Assembly (NCBI GenBank): GCA_938005345.1
Contig: CALLNG010000139.1
Coordinates: forward strand, 1-10,291
Direction of reading: 5' to 3'
Length of the DNA stretch: 10,291 nucleotides
DNA from: an uncultured Clostridia bacterium
GTDB lineage: Bacteria > Bacillota > Clostridia > RUG12999
Part shown: positions 1 to 7,088 of the stretch, in pieces
Numbering within the stretch: position 1 is the stretch's first letter
How the letters are laid out: each line of letters opens with the position of its first letter
Program-made: the position numbers and the translations under genes
Notes under the pieces: generated by a model
Database searches by the model: none
Seen by the model: the letters and a program-made list of their open reading frames with translations, nothing else
Told to the model about the DNA's origin: nothing

Positions 1-1540
1 GGGTATACGTGTCCACATCATGAAACGCATTTTGATGCAAAAAGTCCTCCCGAATGGAGCGCGCAGCTTCCAGTTTTAAGCGGTCTACCGGAGACAATGC
101 ATCCATTCCCACCAATTTTACGATTTCCTCCAGTTCTGCTTCTTCGTGCAGCAGCAGCATAATTTCTGTCCGCAGCACCATCCAATCTTCCTGTACGTGT
201 TTGGTAAACCATTCTGCCATGCTGTCCACATAAAGGGAATAGCTGGTCAGCCAGTTAATTGCAGGAAAATGGCGTTTATAGGCCAGAGATGCGTCCAGAC
301 CCCAAAACACTTTGACAATACGCAGTGTTGCCTGTGAAACTGGCTCTGAAATATCGCCTCCTGGCGGCGATACCGCACCAATGACAGATAGCGCACCTTC
401 CCGTCCTTCACTGCCCGCTGCAATAACACGTCCTGCCCGTTCATAAAACTGGGCCAACCGGCTGCCAAGATAAGCTGGATATCCCTCTTCTCCTGGCATT
501 TCCTCCAATCGGCCCGACATTTCGCGCAGCGCCTCCGCCCACCGGGAAGTGGAATCTGCCATTAACGCTACAGAATAGCCCATATCTCGGAAATATTCCG
601 CAATGGTAATGCCGGTATAAATAGATGCTTCCCGTGCCGCTACCGGCATATCGGACGTATTGGCAATGAGCACCGTCCGCTCCATTAAGGATTTTCCTGT
701 TTGTGGATCGATTAGTTCTGGAAACTCGTTGAGCACGTCCGTCATTTCATTGCCTCGTTCCCCACAGCCAATATAGACCACAATATCTGCCTCTGCCCAT
801 TTTGCCAGCTGGTGCTGCACCACCGTTTTTCCGCTGCCGAACGGCCCAGGGACCGCCGCCACACCGCCTTTTGCAATGGGAAACATGGTATCGATTACGC
901 GCTGCCCAGTAATCAGCGGCATATCTGGTGATTTTTTCTGTGCATAGGGACGCGCCACACGCACCGGCCATTTTTGCATTAACTGTATTTCCCGTGTTCC
1001 TTGGGACGTGTCCAAAATGGCAATCACATCTTCCACAGTAAATTCTCCGCTTTTGATTTCCCGCAGCGTTCCACCAAGGTTTGGCGGCACCATAATTTTT
1101 TGCACAACCACTTCGGTTTCCTGCACAATCCCTAAAATATCGCCGCCTTCTACCCTATCCCCCGCTTGTTTGACCGGCTGAAACATCCACCGCTTCCCCC
1201 GGCTTAGCGCAGCAACTTCCACGCCTCGTTTTAAACTGTTTCCCGCAAGCTTCATAATACCGTCCAGTGGTCTCTGGATACCATCGAAAATACTACCAAT
1301 CAGCCCTGGGCCCAGTTCTACGCTCAGTGGCTCTCCAGTTGACTCTACCGGCGCGCCTGGTCCTAGTCCGGAGGTTTCTTCATAAACCTGAATAGACGCC
1401 TTGTCTCCATGAATTTCAATGACTTCCCCAATCAGCCGCTGCTCACTAACACGAACTACGTCAAACATGTTCGCATCCCTCATGCCCTGCGCTATGACGA
1501 GCGGCCCTGCTACTTTTTGTATGGTTCCTCTGCTTCTCAT
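1..1540 (-). CDS. ntpA: V-type ATP synthase/ATPase catalytic subunit A (partial, C-terminus beyond left edge)
   Basis: Catalytic subunit of the V1 head: it hydrolyses (or makes) ATP at the A/B interface and drives rotation of the central shaft. The window holds 513 codons from the ATG; the family is about 590 residues, so roughly 75 C-terminal residues lie off the left edge. Visible signatures: N-terminal beta-barrel start GTIQKVAGPLVIAQGMRDAN; the A-specific bulge region with YEETSGLGPG; Walker A GPFGSGKT at residues 232-239 (K238); the GERGNE motif at 260-265 with the presumed catalytic Glu261; Walker B region ALMADSTSRWAEA with Asp329; then SGRLEEMPGEEGYPAYL. The reading frame is intact throughout. 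The ATG at 1540 is the only good start: an in-frame TAA lies seven codons upstream and a purine-rich AAGGGG sits about 14 nt before it. It follows ntpG by 38 nt in the same operon. Confidence 0.97.
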   Translation of the reverse strand, partial: MRSRGTIQKVAGPLVIAQGMRDANMFDVVRVSEQRLIGEVIEIHGDKASIQVYEETSGLGPGAPVESTGEPLSVELGPGLIGSIFDGIQRPLDGIMKLAGNSLKRGVEVAALSRGKRWMFQPVKQAGDRVEGGDILGIVQETEVVVQKIMVPPNLGGTLREIKSGEFTVEDVIAILDTSQGTREIQLMQKWPVRVARPYAQKKSPDMPLITGQRVIDTMFPIAKGGVAAVPGPFGSGKTVVQHQLAKWAEADIVVYIGCGERGNEMTDVLNEFPELIDPQTGKSLMERTVLIANTSDMPVAAREASIYTGITIAEYFRDMGYSVALMADSTSRWAEALREMSGRLEEMPGEEGYPAYLGSRLAQFYERAGRVIAAGSEGREGALSVIGAVSPPGGDISEPVSQATLRIVKVFWGLDASLAYKRHFPAINWLTSYSLYVDSMAEWFTKHVQEDWMVLRTEIMLLLHEEAELEEIVKLVGMDALSPVDRLKLEAARSIREDFLHQNAFHDVDTYT

Positions 1541-1578
1541 GTTTTTTGTTTCATCCCCTTAAATGGCTATGTGCAGCC

Positions 1579-1887
1579 TTATAAAATATCTGAACCTACT
1601 GCCTGCTCCACAGACCGGTGCACTCCGCGCATTCCTTCTCCCGTGTTGCCATGGGTCCCGGGAATCAAAATAACAGCCGGTGAAATGGAAAAACGCACTT
1701 TCTCCATTTCTTTCTGTAGCCACTGTGCCGCTGCTTCTGTCACGTAAATCACGGCATATTGCCCGGCTGCCAGCTGCCGGAACCGCCGCTGCGCTTCCTC
1801 CTCATTCCAGACCGGAAACACATCCAACCCAAGTGCAGCAAATCCTAAAACGCTGTCACGTTCTCCCAATACTGCTATATTATACAT
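1579..1887 (-). CDS. ntpG: V-type ATPase central-shaft subunit F
   Basis: 102-residue subunit F (NtpG in Enterococcus naming), which sits with subunit D in the rotating central shaft and contacts subunit C. It has the family's usual length of about 100 residues and typical layout: N-terminal MYNIAVLGERDSVLGFAALG, a middle strand AVIYVTEAAA, and a strand IILIPG-like segment (AVILIPGTHG) in the second half. The open frame extends 13 codons further upstream, but family alignment starts at MYNIAVLG, so the ATG at 1887 is chosen. That start overlaps the end of ntpC by 8 nt (ATGTATAA), which suggests translational coupling; the ribosome binding site is weak (GGGAAAGG some distance upstream). Confidence 0.92.
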   Translation of the reverse strand: MYNIAVLGERDSVLGFAALGLDVFPVWNEEEAQRRFRQLAAGQYAVIYVTEAAAQWLQKEMEKVRFSISPAVILIPGTHGNTGEGMRGVHRSVEQAVGSDIL

Positions 1888-2848
1888 ACATGTCACGCAG
1901 CCTTTCCCTGATTGCCTCGGGGGCAATTTTGTTTTGTTTTGCTGTTAAAATTAGATGCACTTCTTTTATTTCATTCTCTTTCGCCAACAAATAGGCCAGA
2001 ATGGGCGCAATGGTAAATGGATTGTTTTTCTGCTTTCGAATCAATTCCATAATTTTGTTGTCACCCCATTTTTCAAATGCGGACATAGACTGTTTTATTG
2101 CCTCTACTGCCTCTGCATATTTTGTGAAGGATAAATAGGCGTACAGTGCCTCCTGTTCTTTCGCCGCAGCGGCAGCAAGCCGCCCTATGTCCAGCGTTCC
2201 GCAAGGTTCCATGGCCCGCCGTAAAAAGGCGGCGCTCTTCCCTGTCCGGCATCCGCGCACGGCAATTTTCATATTTGCCAACGCCACAGCTAGTTCCATG
2301 TATTGGCGTACCAACATAATTTTGCTATCCCGGCCCGTCTTCAGCATTTGATGCATGGCGGCGCGGTCCACCACCAAATCGCATTCTTGGCCATCGCGTG
2401 TTTGCAGCAGCACCTCTACCGCCTGCGGGACTGTCTCCTGCAGATGAGCCGGTAACCGGTCATACTCCCGATTTTGTACAGCCTGTATGATTTCCTCCGC
2501 CTGTACTGTTCCGTTTTTTTGAAAAAGCCCCTCCATAGATGCATCTGTCAACAGTGCCTTTACCGCTGCTTTTACATTATGGTAATCCACTTCAAATTGA
2601 ATCACTTGAATGGTTCTATCCTCTGGTACAAGTTCGCGAATTTGTCTCCATAAATGGTTTCGTTCTTCTTGCAGCAAAGTTTCCAGGGAGGAATTCGTAT
2701 CTTCGCCTCCAAAACCATTATCCGTTAGCTGCTGCACAGCCGCCTGGACAGTTGGCGCATAAAGTAGTTGCTCCAGATCCTGCCGGCTCATTAAACGATT
2801 TTCTAGGGCGCGAATCCGTGAAACTGCGTACGTATATTGTTCCGCCAT
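1880..2848 (-). CDS. ntpC: V-type ATPase subunit C (V1-Vo connector, d-like)
   Basis: 322-residue subunit C, the funnel-shaped protein that sits on the rotor ring and docks the central shaft to it. It is recognised by the N-terminal pattern YAVSRIRALENRLMSRQDLE, typical of the family, by length (family about 330), by the largely helical composition with repeated segments such as VDYHNVKAAVKALL and by its position between ntpE and ntpG. The ATG at 2848 has a strong AGGAGG seven bases upstream, and this ribosome binding site overlaps the stop codon of ntpE. The 3' end overlaps the start of ntpG by 8 nt. It acts at the cytoplasmic face of the membrane. The protein diverges in detail from well-known homologues, as is common for this subunit, so identity rests on the N-terminus plus context. 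Confidence 0.93.
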   Translation of the reverse strand: MAEQYTYAVSRIRALENRLMSRQDLEQLLYAPTVQAAVQQLTDNGFGGEDTNSSLETLLQEERNHLWRQIRELVPEDRTIQVIQFEVDYHNVKAAVKALLTDASMEGLFQKNGTVQAEEIIQAVQNREYDRLPAHLQETVPQAVEVLLQTRDGQECDLVVDRAAMHQMLKTGRDSKIMLVRQYMELAVALANMKIAVRGCRTGKSAAFLRRAMEPCGTLDIGRLAAAAAKEQEALYAYLSFTKYAEAVEAIKQSMSAFEKWGDNKIMELIRKQKNNPFTIAPILAYLLAKENEIKEVHLILTAKQNKIAPEAIRERLRDMYV

Positions 2849-2859
2849 CTACCTTCCTC

Positions 2860-3441
2860 CTAGTCAAACAAGAGGGTTTGTGTTCTATCTTGCATATCCT
2901 CCTGCACTTCTTCAAAAATTGCGTCAAAATCGCAGTTGATTTCAATGCCGCCGTAGCGCAACAAAAAACCGCCGCATATTGGCGCCGCTTCTTTCGAAAT
3001 CTGCAGTGCTGGATACGTTTTTGCCAGTTGTTTTTTCCATTCCTCCCGTAGACGCTTGTGATCCCTTTGCGAAAATAAAATTTCCCCTGCTCCGGGCTGT
3101 ACATAACGCTGCAACATGCGGGAAAGCAATGCAGCATATTCCTGATTTGAAAGTGCCAATAGTGCTTCTTTTGCCTTCGACAGCGTCTGCCCTATCAGGC
3201 GTTGTTTTTCCTGCAAGACCGTTTGCTTTGCAGCAAGCATCGCCGCACTTTGTGCCCGTTTTTCCATTTCCGCCGCTTCCATTTTTTCTTTTTCATGCGC
3301 GCTTTCCAGTATTTCCTGGGCTTGCTGGTGTGCCTTGTGCAGCAGCTGCTGCACTTTTTCTTCTGCTTCTTTTTTGATTTTCTGTGCCTGCTGGCCCGCT
3401 TCCTCTTGTATCTGCGTTAATATCGACTCCAGTCCTGTCAT
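2860..3441 (-). CDS. ntpE: V-type ATPase peripheral-stalk subunit E
   Basis: 193-residue subunit E, which pairs with the small stalk subunit (ntpF here) to form the peripheral stalks that hold the A3B3 head still. Residues about 1-100 are a charged Gln/Lys/Glu/Ala-rich helix (for example EEAGQQAQKIKKEAEEKVQQ) expected to form a coiled coil; the last 90 or so residues form the globular head-binding domain, with GGFLLRYGGIEINCDFDAIF as the characteristic segment. Length matches the family (about 190-200). The start at 3441 lies 33 nt after the ntpK stop, and AAGGAG/AGGTG purine runs precede it. A second ATG four bases upstream is in another frame. Confidence 0.94.
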   Translation of the reverse strand: MTGLESILTQIQEEAGQQAQKIKKEAEEKVQQLLHKAHQQAQEILESAHEKEKMEAAEMEKRAQSAAMLAAKQTVLQEKQRLIGQTLSKAKEALLALSNQEYAALLSRMLQRYVQPGAGEILFSQRDHKRLREEWKKQLAKTYPALQISKEAAPICGGFLLRYGGIEINCDFDAIFEEVQEDMQDRTQTLLFD

Positions 3442-3474
3442 CCATTCACCTACTCCTTCCCGTCCTCCTGTGTA

Positions 3475-3960
3475 TCAAATGTTGAGGCCCGCGATCCCAA
3501 AAATAGATAGAATAGATATTAGTAGTGCTAATATTGCATATGTTTCCACCATAGCGGCAAAAATCATAGATTTTCCCATCTGGTCCGGACGTTTAGCAAC
3601 TAAATGAATCCCGGCTACCGCTGCACGTGCCTGGCGAATTGCAGACCACAATCCCACAAATGCCATGGGCAGGCAGGCCACAAGATAAAGCAAACCTTTT
3701 ATCCAGGAAATATCAGAATTTCCGCCCAGAATTCCAATTTGTGTCAGCGTCATGAAGGCAATCAAAAGGCCATAGATTCCCTGCGTTCCTGGCAGTAGCT
3801 GTAGAATCAAAACCTTCCCAAATTTTTGCGGGTCCTCCGTCACGACGCCTGCCGCTGCTTCTCCTGCCATACCAACGCCTATCGCCGATCCGATTCCCGC
3901 CAAGAGGGCAGCCAATGCAGCGCCCGCTAATGCAAAAACAATTCCTAAACTTCCTATCAT
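3475..3960 (-). CDS. ntpK: V-type ATPase rotor ring subunit K (16-kDa proteolipid), predicted Na+-binding
   Basis: 161-residue, four-helix proteolipid that forms the rotating membrane ring carrying the coupling ion. Two tandem hairpins are visible: GIGSAIGVGMAGEAAAG then QLLPGTQGIYG in the first half, and QARAAVAGIHLVAKRPDQ then AAMVETYAILALL in the second. The carboxylate is only in the second half (Glu139), with Gln60 at the equivalent place in the first, as in true V-type duplicated proteolipids. By alignment from memory with Enterococcus hirae NtpK, the five published Na+ ligands (Leu61, Thr64, Gln65, Gln110, Glu139) correspond to Leu56, Thr59, Gln60, Gln110 and Glu139 here, and the helper Tyr68 to Tyr63. 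Na+ specificity is therefore inferred. The ATG overlaps the ntpI stop (ATGA), indicating coupled translation. Confidence 0.96.
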   Translation of the reverse strand: MIGSLGIVFALAGAALAALLAGIGSAIGVGMAGEAAAGVVTEDPQKFGKVLILQLLPGTQGIYGLLIAFMTLTQIGILGGNSDISWIKGLLYLVACLPMAFVGLWSAIRQARAAVAGIHLVAKRPDQMGKSMIFAAMVETYAILALLISILSIFGIAGLNI

Positions 3961-5990
3961 GATGGTTCCTCCTCTATTTTATAAAATTTTGTATGCACGC
4001 CGTACGGCTGATACCGTCTCCCGCCGCCGTCGTAAAATTTTCCGAAAAACTCCACAAATTGCAGCCGGTTGGTGTGTACATAGGCGCCAAGTAAATTGAT
4101 GCCGATATTGAGCGTGTGTCCAATGACGAATACGGCCGTAAACAACACTGCACCCAACACACCACCGCCAAACATGCTTCCCATTTTATTAAACACCGTT
4201 GCAATAACGCCCGTTGCTAAACCCAGCGCGAGCAATCTGGAATACGACAGGATGTCGCTAAGGTAGCCCGTAACGCCATAGAGTGCATACAATCCCTTTG
4301 CCAGTCTTTTCGCAGGGTTTTTCGACGATCTTCCTCCAAATAAAATGATGCCAAATGCGCCAGCGGCGGCGCAGACCGCAGCAGCCGTGCCCGTTACCGG
4401 CGGCAAAATAAAGGGTAACGCCGCCATTTCCACAAACATTGGCATGGACAGCAAATATACCACGCCGCCTCCCACCACTAGGTACCAGCAAATTACATCA
4501 AAGACTGCGCCTTGCCAGTCTCCAGCCCTAGCCGTTTGATAGAGCTTGATGCCAAGCCCCGCAAAGATATGCACGATGCCAATAGCAAAGGAAAAGACCA
4601 GCATACGCATCGGCTCTTCTACTGGTGCAAACCAAAGCGGCGCAATGGCAACCGTCCTGCCAAAAAACGTCTGGGAGATCACTGTGACTGCGTCCCCAAA
4701 GTAGCTGCCGAACAAGACACCCCAAAAAGTAGTTGAAATGCCGCAGTAAAAAAACATGTTCAGCGTCTTTTTCATTCCCAGCTCCATGTTGCGGAATTTA
4801 TGCAGGGAAAAGCCGCAGGCCAACATCATGAGAATACCATATGCTGCATCGGACAGCATTAATCCAAAAAGTACATAGTAAAAAACAGCCATAATGGCCG
4901 TGGGGTCAATTTCCCCTTTCCCTGGCAGGCTATAGGTTTCCAAAACACTTTCTACTGGAGCTGTCAGCGGGCCATTATGCAGCAATACCGGGGGCGTTTC
5001 TTCCGCCGTCACCGGTTCCACTTCTACTGCTGCTGCATACTGGGAACACAGCATATTCTCTAACTGTACTGCTGCCTGCTCCGGCGCATAACCGCTAACC
5101 GCAAACACATGACGTTGTTGGTTTACTTTTTCTAGCACCTCATATTTTTCTATGCGCATGGTATAGTAGTCCATCATCCATTTGAAATCTGCGCGAAACG
5201 GCGCAAGGCGGACAATGTTGTCTTCTGTCTGCGCAATTTGTTTTTGTAGCCGGTTAATTTCTTTTTTCTGCTCCTGCACACCTTCCAAAGGTACCGCTGT
5301 AACCGGTACCGAAGGCCGCGCAAACCCCATGTTCCGTAAAACTGTTTCCACCGCTGGCGCTTCACTTTTCAAACAAAACACAATGACACATGTTTGCTCT
5401 GGCGTGGTGCTGATTACATGAAAATCTGCGTCCCGTTTTTCAGTCCCTTCTTCTTTTGCAATAAGCTGCCCATATTCCACTAGCAGCTCCTCCAAAGACC
5501 GTTGTTCCGAGAATGTGCCCACCATCGCCGCAGTTTTTTTCGTACCGGGAAACGCCATGGGCAAATCCAAGTTCAGCCATGGCTGAAGCATTTGAATTTG
5601 TGCCTGCCGTCGAACGATTTCTGCCTTCCATTCCGCCACCTCTTTTGCCATTGCCAGTAACTGGGCAGCCGCAGCAGCTGTTTGTTCCACATGCTGGGCA
5701 AAGGCATGATAGTCCTGCACAGAAACAGGCTTTCTTCCCTCCAGCGCCGCAAACATCCCCGTCTCCTCCGGCACATAGTCCGCAAGCACCTCTAGCGCCG
5801 CCCACGCGTTTTGTACGGCTTTTATAAAAGTGGCTCTGGACGGCGCAGTATCTGTCCTTTCAAACCCATACATTGCTAGATCCATCTCCTGTACATCTAG
5901 TACACCGCTGCGTTGTAAGGCTTCTAAGATCGTTTTTCTTTGTTTTTTTAATGCATAGATTGTGACACGCTTCATTGGCACAACCGCCAT
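3957..5990 (-). CDS. ntpI: V-type ATPase membrane stator subunit I (a-like)
   Basis: 677-residue subunit I/a, the stator that forms the ion half-channels against the K ring. The N-terminal half (about 1-360) is cytosolic, with coiled-coil arms (for example QEQKKEINRLQKQIAQTED) and the opening MAVVPMKRVTIYALKK typical of the family. The C-terminal half (from about 365) carries the membrane helices, starting with DPTAIMAVFYYVLFGLMLSD. The conserved segment SDILSYSRLLALGLATG contains Arg585, the likely essential arginine facing the rotor carboxylate. GHTLNIGINLLGAYVHTNRL near the end is another family signature. Length fits (about 650-680). The ATG at 5990 has AAAGGAGG upstream; M6 is a less likely alternative. 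It ends in a 4-nt ATGA overlap with ntpK. Confidence 0.97.
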   Translation of the reverse strand: MAVVPMKRVTIYALKKQRKTILEALQRSGVLDVQEMDLAMYGFERTDTAPSRATFIKAVQNAWAALEVLADYVPEETGMFAALEGRKPVSVQDYHAFAQHVEQTAAAAAQLLAMAKEVAEWKAEIVRRQAQIQMLQPWLNLDLPMAFPGTKKTAAMVGTFSEQRSLEELLVEYGQLIAKEEGTEKRDADFHVISTTPEQTCVIVFCLKSEAPAVETVLRNMGFARPSVPVTAVPLEGVQEQKKEINRLQKQIAQTEDNIVRLAPFRADFKWMMDYYTMRIEKYEVLEKVNQQRHVFAVSGYAPEQAAVQLENMLCSQYAAAVEVEPVTAEETPPVLLHNGPLTAPVESVLETYSLPGKGEIDPTAIMAVFYYVLFGLMLSDAAYGILMMLACGFSLHKFRNMELGMKKTLNMFFYCGISTTFWGVLFGSYFGDAVTVISQTFFGRTVAIAPLWFAPVEEPMRMLVFSFAIGIVHIFAGLGIKLYQTARAGDWQGAVFDVICWYLVVGGGVVYLLSMPMFVEMAALPFILPPVTGTAAAVCAAAGAFGIILFGGRSSKNPAKRLAKGLYALYGVTGYLSDILSYSRLLALGLATGVIATVFNKMGSMFGGGVLGAVLFTAVFVIGHTLNIGINLLGAYVHTNRLQFVEFFGKFYDGGGRRYQPYGVHTKFYKIEEEPS

Positions 5991-6021
5991 ATGGCCGCCT
6001 CCTTTCCGCTATGGTGCCAGT

Positions 6022-6333
6022 TTACCATATAAACTCCTGCAGCAGCGTTTTTATAGTCTGCGGTTGCTGCTCTTTCGCACGATCACGTAGCTTCTCTTTT
6101 TCCTTTTCAGCTTCCAGCAACCGTTTTTGCATCACTTCAGCTGCGTGTATCTTCCATCGCTGCTGTTCCCGCTGTTGGAACTCTTTTGCCTGTGTTTCTG
6201 CCTGCCGCACAATCTCTCCAGCCTCCTGCGAAGCTGTTTCCTCCAGCTCAGCCGCTTTTTTTATGGCCTGGTTTATCAGCTCTTGCGCCTGCTGTTCCGT
6301 TTGGTAAATTCTTTCTACCGTCTCTTTTACCAT
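6022..6333 (-). CDS. ntpF: V-type ATPase small peripheral-stalk subunit (G/H type), first gene of the operon
   Basis: 103-residue, almost wholly helical and highly charged protein, rich in Gln, Glu, Lys and Ala (for example TEQQAQELINQAIKKAAELE), as expected for the coiled-coil partner of subunit E in the peripheral stalk. It has no membrane segment. It occupies the first position of the operon, exactly where Enterococcus hirae has ntpF, and is separated from ntpI by 31 nt. The ATG at 6333 is preceded by AGAGGAA at a suitable distance. Sequence identity in this family is low and composition-driven, so the call relies on length, coiled-coil character and gene order together. Confidence 0.88.
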   Translation of the reverse strand: MVKETVERIYQTEQQAQELINQAIKKAAELEETASQEAGEIVRQAETQAKEFQQREQQRWKIHAAEVMQKRLLEAEKEKEKLRDRAKEQQPQTIKTLLQEFIW

Positions 6334-6377
6334 TTTCTATTCCTCTTTTCCTGAGCTTCTCTGCTATGCATGTAAAC

Positions 6378-6383
6378 ATTATA
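6378..6383 (-). promoter_or_regulatory. Candidate -10 element of the V-ATPase operon promoter
   Basis: A perfect TATAAT on the minus strand lies about 45 nt upstream of the ntpF start, giving a plausible leader of about 38 nt. No good -35 hexamer is seen 16-18 nt upstream (GATACA at best), and there is no TG extension. The AT-rich direct repeat upstream may compensate. The call is tentative. Confidence 0.35.
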
Positions 6384-6411
6384 TGGACAAAGAACTGCCT
6401 TGTATCTGCTA

Positions 6412-6439
6412 TCCATTTATATAATTGTCTATTTATATA
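6412..6439. repeat. Two 12-bp direct repeats (TCYATTTATATA) in the divergent promoter region
   Basis: TCCATTTATATA (6412-6423) and TCTATTTATATA (6428-6439) match at 11 of 12 positions with a 16-nt period. They lie upstream of the candidate minus-strand -10, roughly at -41 to -69 from the predicted start site, where an activator or an AT-rich UP element would act. In such AT-rich DNA the match could also be chance. Confidence 0.5.
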
Positions 6440-6535
6440 CTCTCCTTATTGTGGAACGTTTTGTGAAAAATTATTCCGACTCTTTTTTTGGCATAATGCC
6501 TTAGTTTGAACACATCAAAACCGCATTTCATATAC

Positions 6536-6541
6536 TATAAT
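6536..6541 (+). promoter_or_regulatory. Candidate -10 element for the small membrane-protein gene
   Basis: A perfect TATAAT (within TATACTATAATACC) stands about 50 nt before the ATG at 6592. The nearest -35-like hexamer, TTGAAC at 6506-6511, is 24 nt away, longer than the usual 16-18, so the promoter is only a candidate. Confidence 0.4.
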
Positions 6542-6591
6542 ACCAATTTTTTTACCTACATATTAAAAATTCTATTTAGGAGGTGACTAAA

Positions 6592-6849
6592 ATGATTGTT
6601 CAACTGTTATCTTTACTATTAGTTACGTTGCTGATCTATAGTCTTATATTTTTGTGCAGCGGCGGTATTTCTCCCTCTTATCCTATAGTGCTCACTTCTA
6701 AAGTGCCTCCTAGCACTTTATGGTGCCTCCTGCGTAAAGGTGCTTCTCCCATTTGGCTAGCGCAAAATGTCTATTCCCCGAAAGAACTCTCTTTGCTACG
6801 GCGCAAGTTCCCATGGATATTTCTGCTGCCGGAGCATTTCCCATTTTGA
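6592..6849 (+). CDS. Small single-pass membrane protein of unknown function (85 aa)
   Basis: I do not recognise a family. The frame encodes 85 residues: a strongly hydrophobic N-terminal segment (residues 1 to about 22, MIVQLLSLLLVTLLIYSLIF) followed by Cys23, then a Pro/Ser-rich stretch and a basic, aromatic C-terminal half with KGASPIWLAQ, LLRRKFPW and the final FLLPEHFPF. The first segment could be a membrane anchor or uncleaved signal; it is not a good lipobox because the residue before Cys is Leu. The ATG at 6592 is preceded by a near-perfect ribosome binding site, TAGGAGGTG, with 8 nt spacing; an in-frame GTG at 6583 overlaps that site and is unlikely to be the start. The gene stands alone between divergent and downstream promoters. 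An internal stem-loop with anti-Shine-Dalgarno sequence leaves open that part of the region also acts as RNA. Confidence 0.6.
   Translation: MIVQLLSLLLVTLLIYSLIFLCSGGISPSYPIVLTSKVPPSTLWCLLRKGASPIWLAQNVYSPKELSLLRRKFPWIFLLPEHFPF
6699..6720 (+). other. Internal stem-loop with CCTCCT loop/anti-SD motif
   Basis: TAAAGTGC and GCACTTTA form a perfect 8-bp stem around a 6-nt loop. The sequence GTGCCTCCT in it (6703-6711) recurs exactly at 6723-6731, 20 nt later and so in a different reading frame. CCUCCU is complementary to the gene's own Shine-Dalgarno at 6578-6583, with seven Watson-Crick pairs plus two G-U pairs possible when flanks are included. A regulatory role is inference. Confidence 0.45.
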
Positions 6850-6960
6850 TATACCAAACTTTTTTGCTTTTTTGCACAAGAATTTTTATCTTTTGTTACA
6901 TTTGACTACATTTCTCCTTGAAGATTGTTGAATTTCATTAAAGATTTATAAGAAAATCTA

Positions 6961-6969
6961 TGTTATAAT
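6961..6969 (+). promoter_or_regulatory. Extended -10 promoter for the EF-G-like gene
   Basis: TGTTATAAT is a perfect -10 with the TG extension that allows recognition without a strong -35. No consensus -35 is seen at the right spacing. The implied start site near 6976 gives an untranslated leader of about 110 nt before the ATG at 7089. The rest of 6850-7088 is AT-rich, with several T runs and no coding frame that I can support. Confidence 0.55.
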
Positions 6970-6998
6970 GAATCTATCTGATGAATCCTCATTTTTAT

Positions 6999-7033
6999 AT
7001 CGGGGTCTCTCATGGTATAAAGTGCCGATTTTT
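6999..7033 (+). promoter_or_regulatory. Possible leader stem-loop followed by a T run
   Basis: ATCGG (6999-7003) can pair with CCGAT (7025-7029), and the stem is followed by TTTT (7030-7033). It lies inside the predicted leader of the EF-G-like gene, about 55 nt before its start. The stem is short and the loop is 21 nt, so it is at best a weak attenuator or the end of a larger fold; no known riboswitch class is recognised. Confidence 0.25.
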
Positions 7034-7088
7034 CAAATAGGATACAAGTAAGTATCAATATACACTTCCAAAGGAGGAATAGGGTAAT

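Noticed and set aside
1409..1747. Plus-strand open frame of 112 codons
   Set aside because: It runs antisense across ntpA and ntpG, both with strong family motifs; its composition is that of a reverse-complement shadow.
2539..3420. Several plus-strand frames rich in Phe, Leu, Pro and Cys
   Set aside because: They are the complement of Lys/Glu/Gln-rich codons of the coiled-coil subunit E and of ntpC, with no ribosome binding sites or family motifs.
6490..6500. GGCATAATGCC after a T run, considered as a terminator
   Set aside because: The arms are only 5 bp and the T run precedes the hairpin on the plus strand; on the minus strand it is followed by A residues. Neither direction fits an intrinsic terminator.
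6592..6849. Lipoprotein signal peptide on the small membrane protein
   Set aside because: The residues before Cys23 read LIFL, lacking the Gly/Ala/Ser at -1 expected of a lipobox, and there are no N-terminal basic residues.
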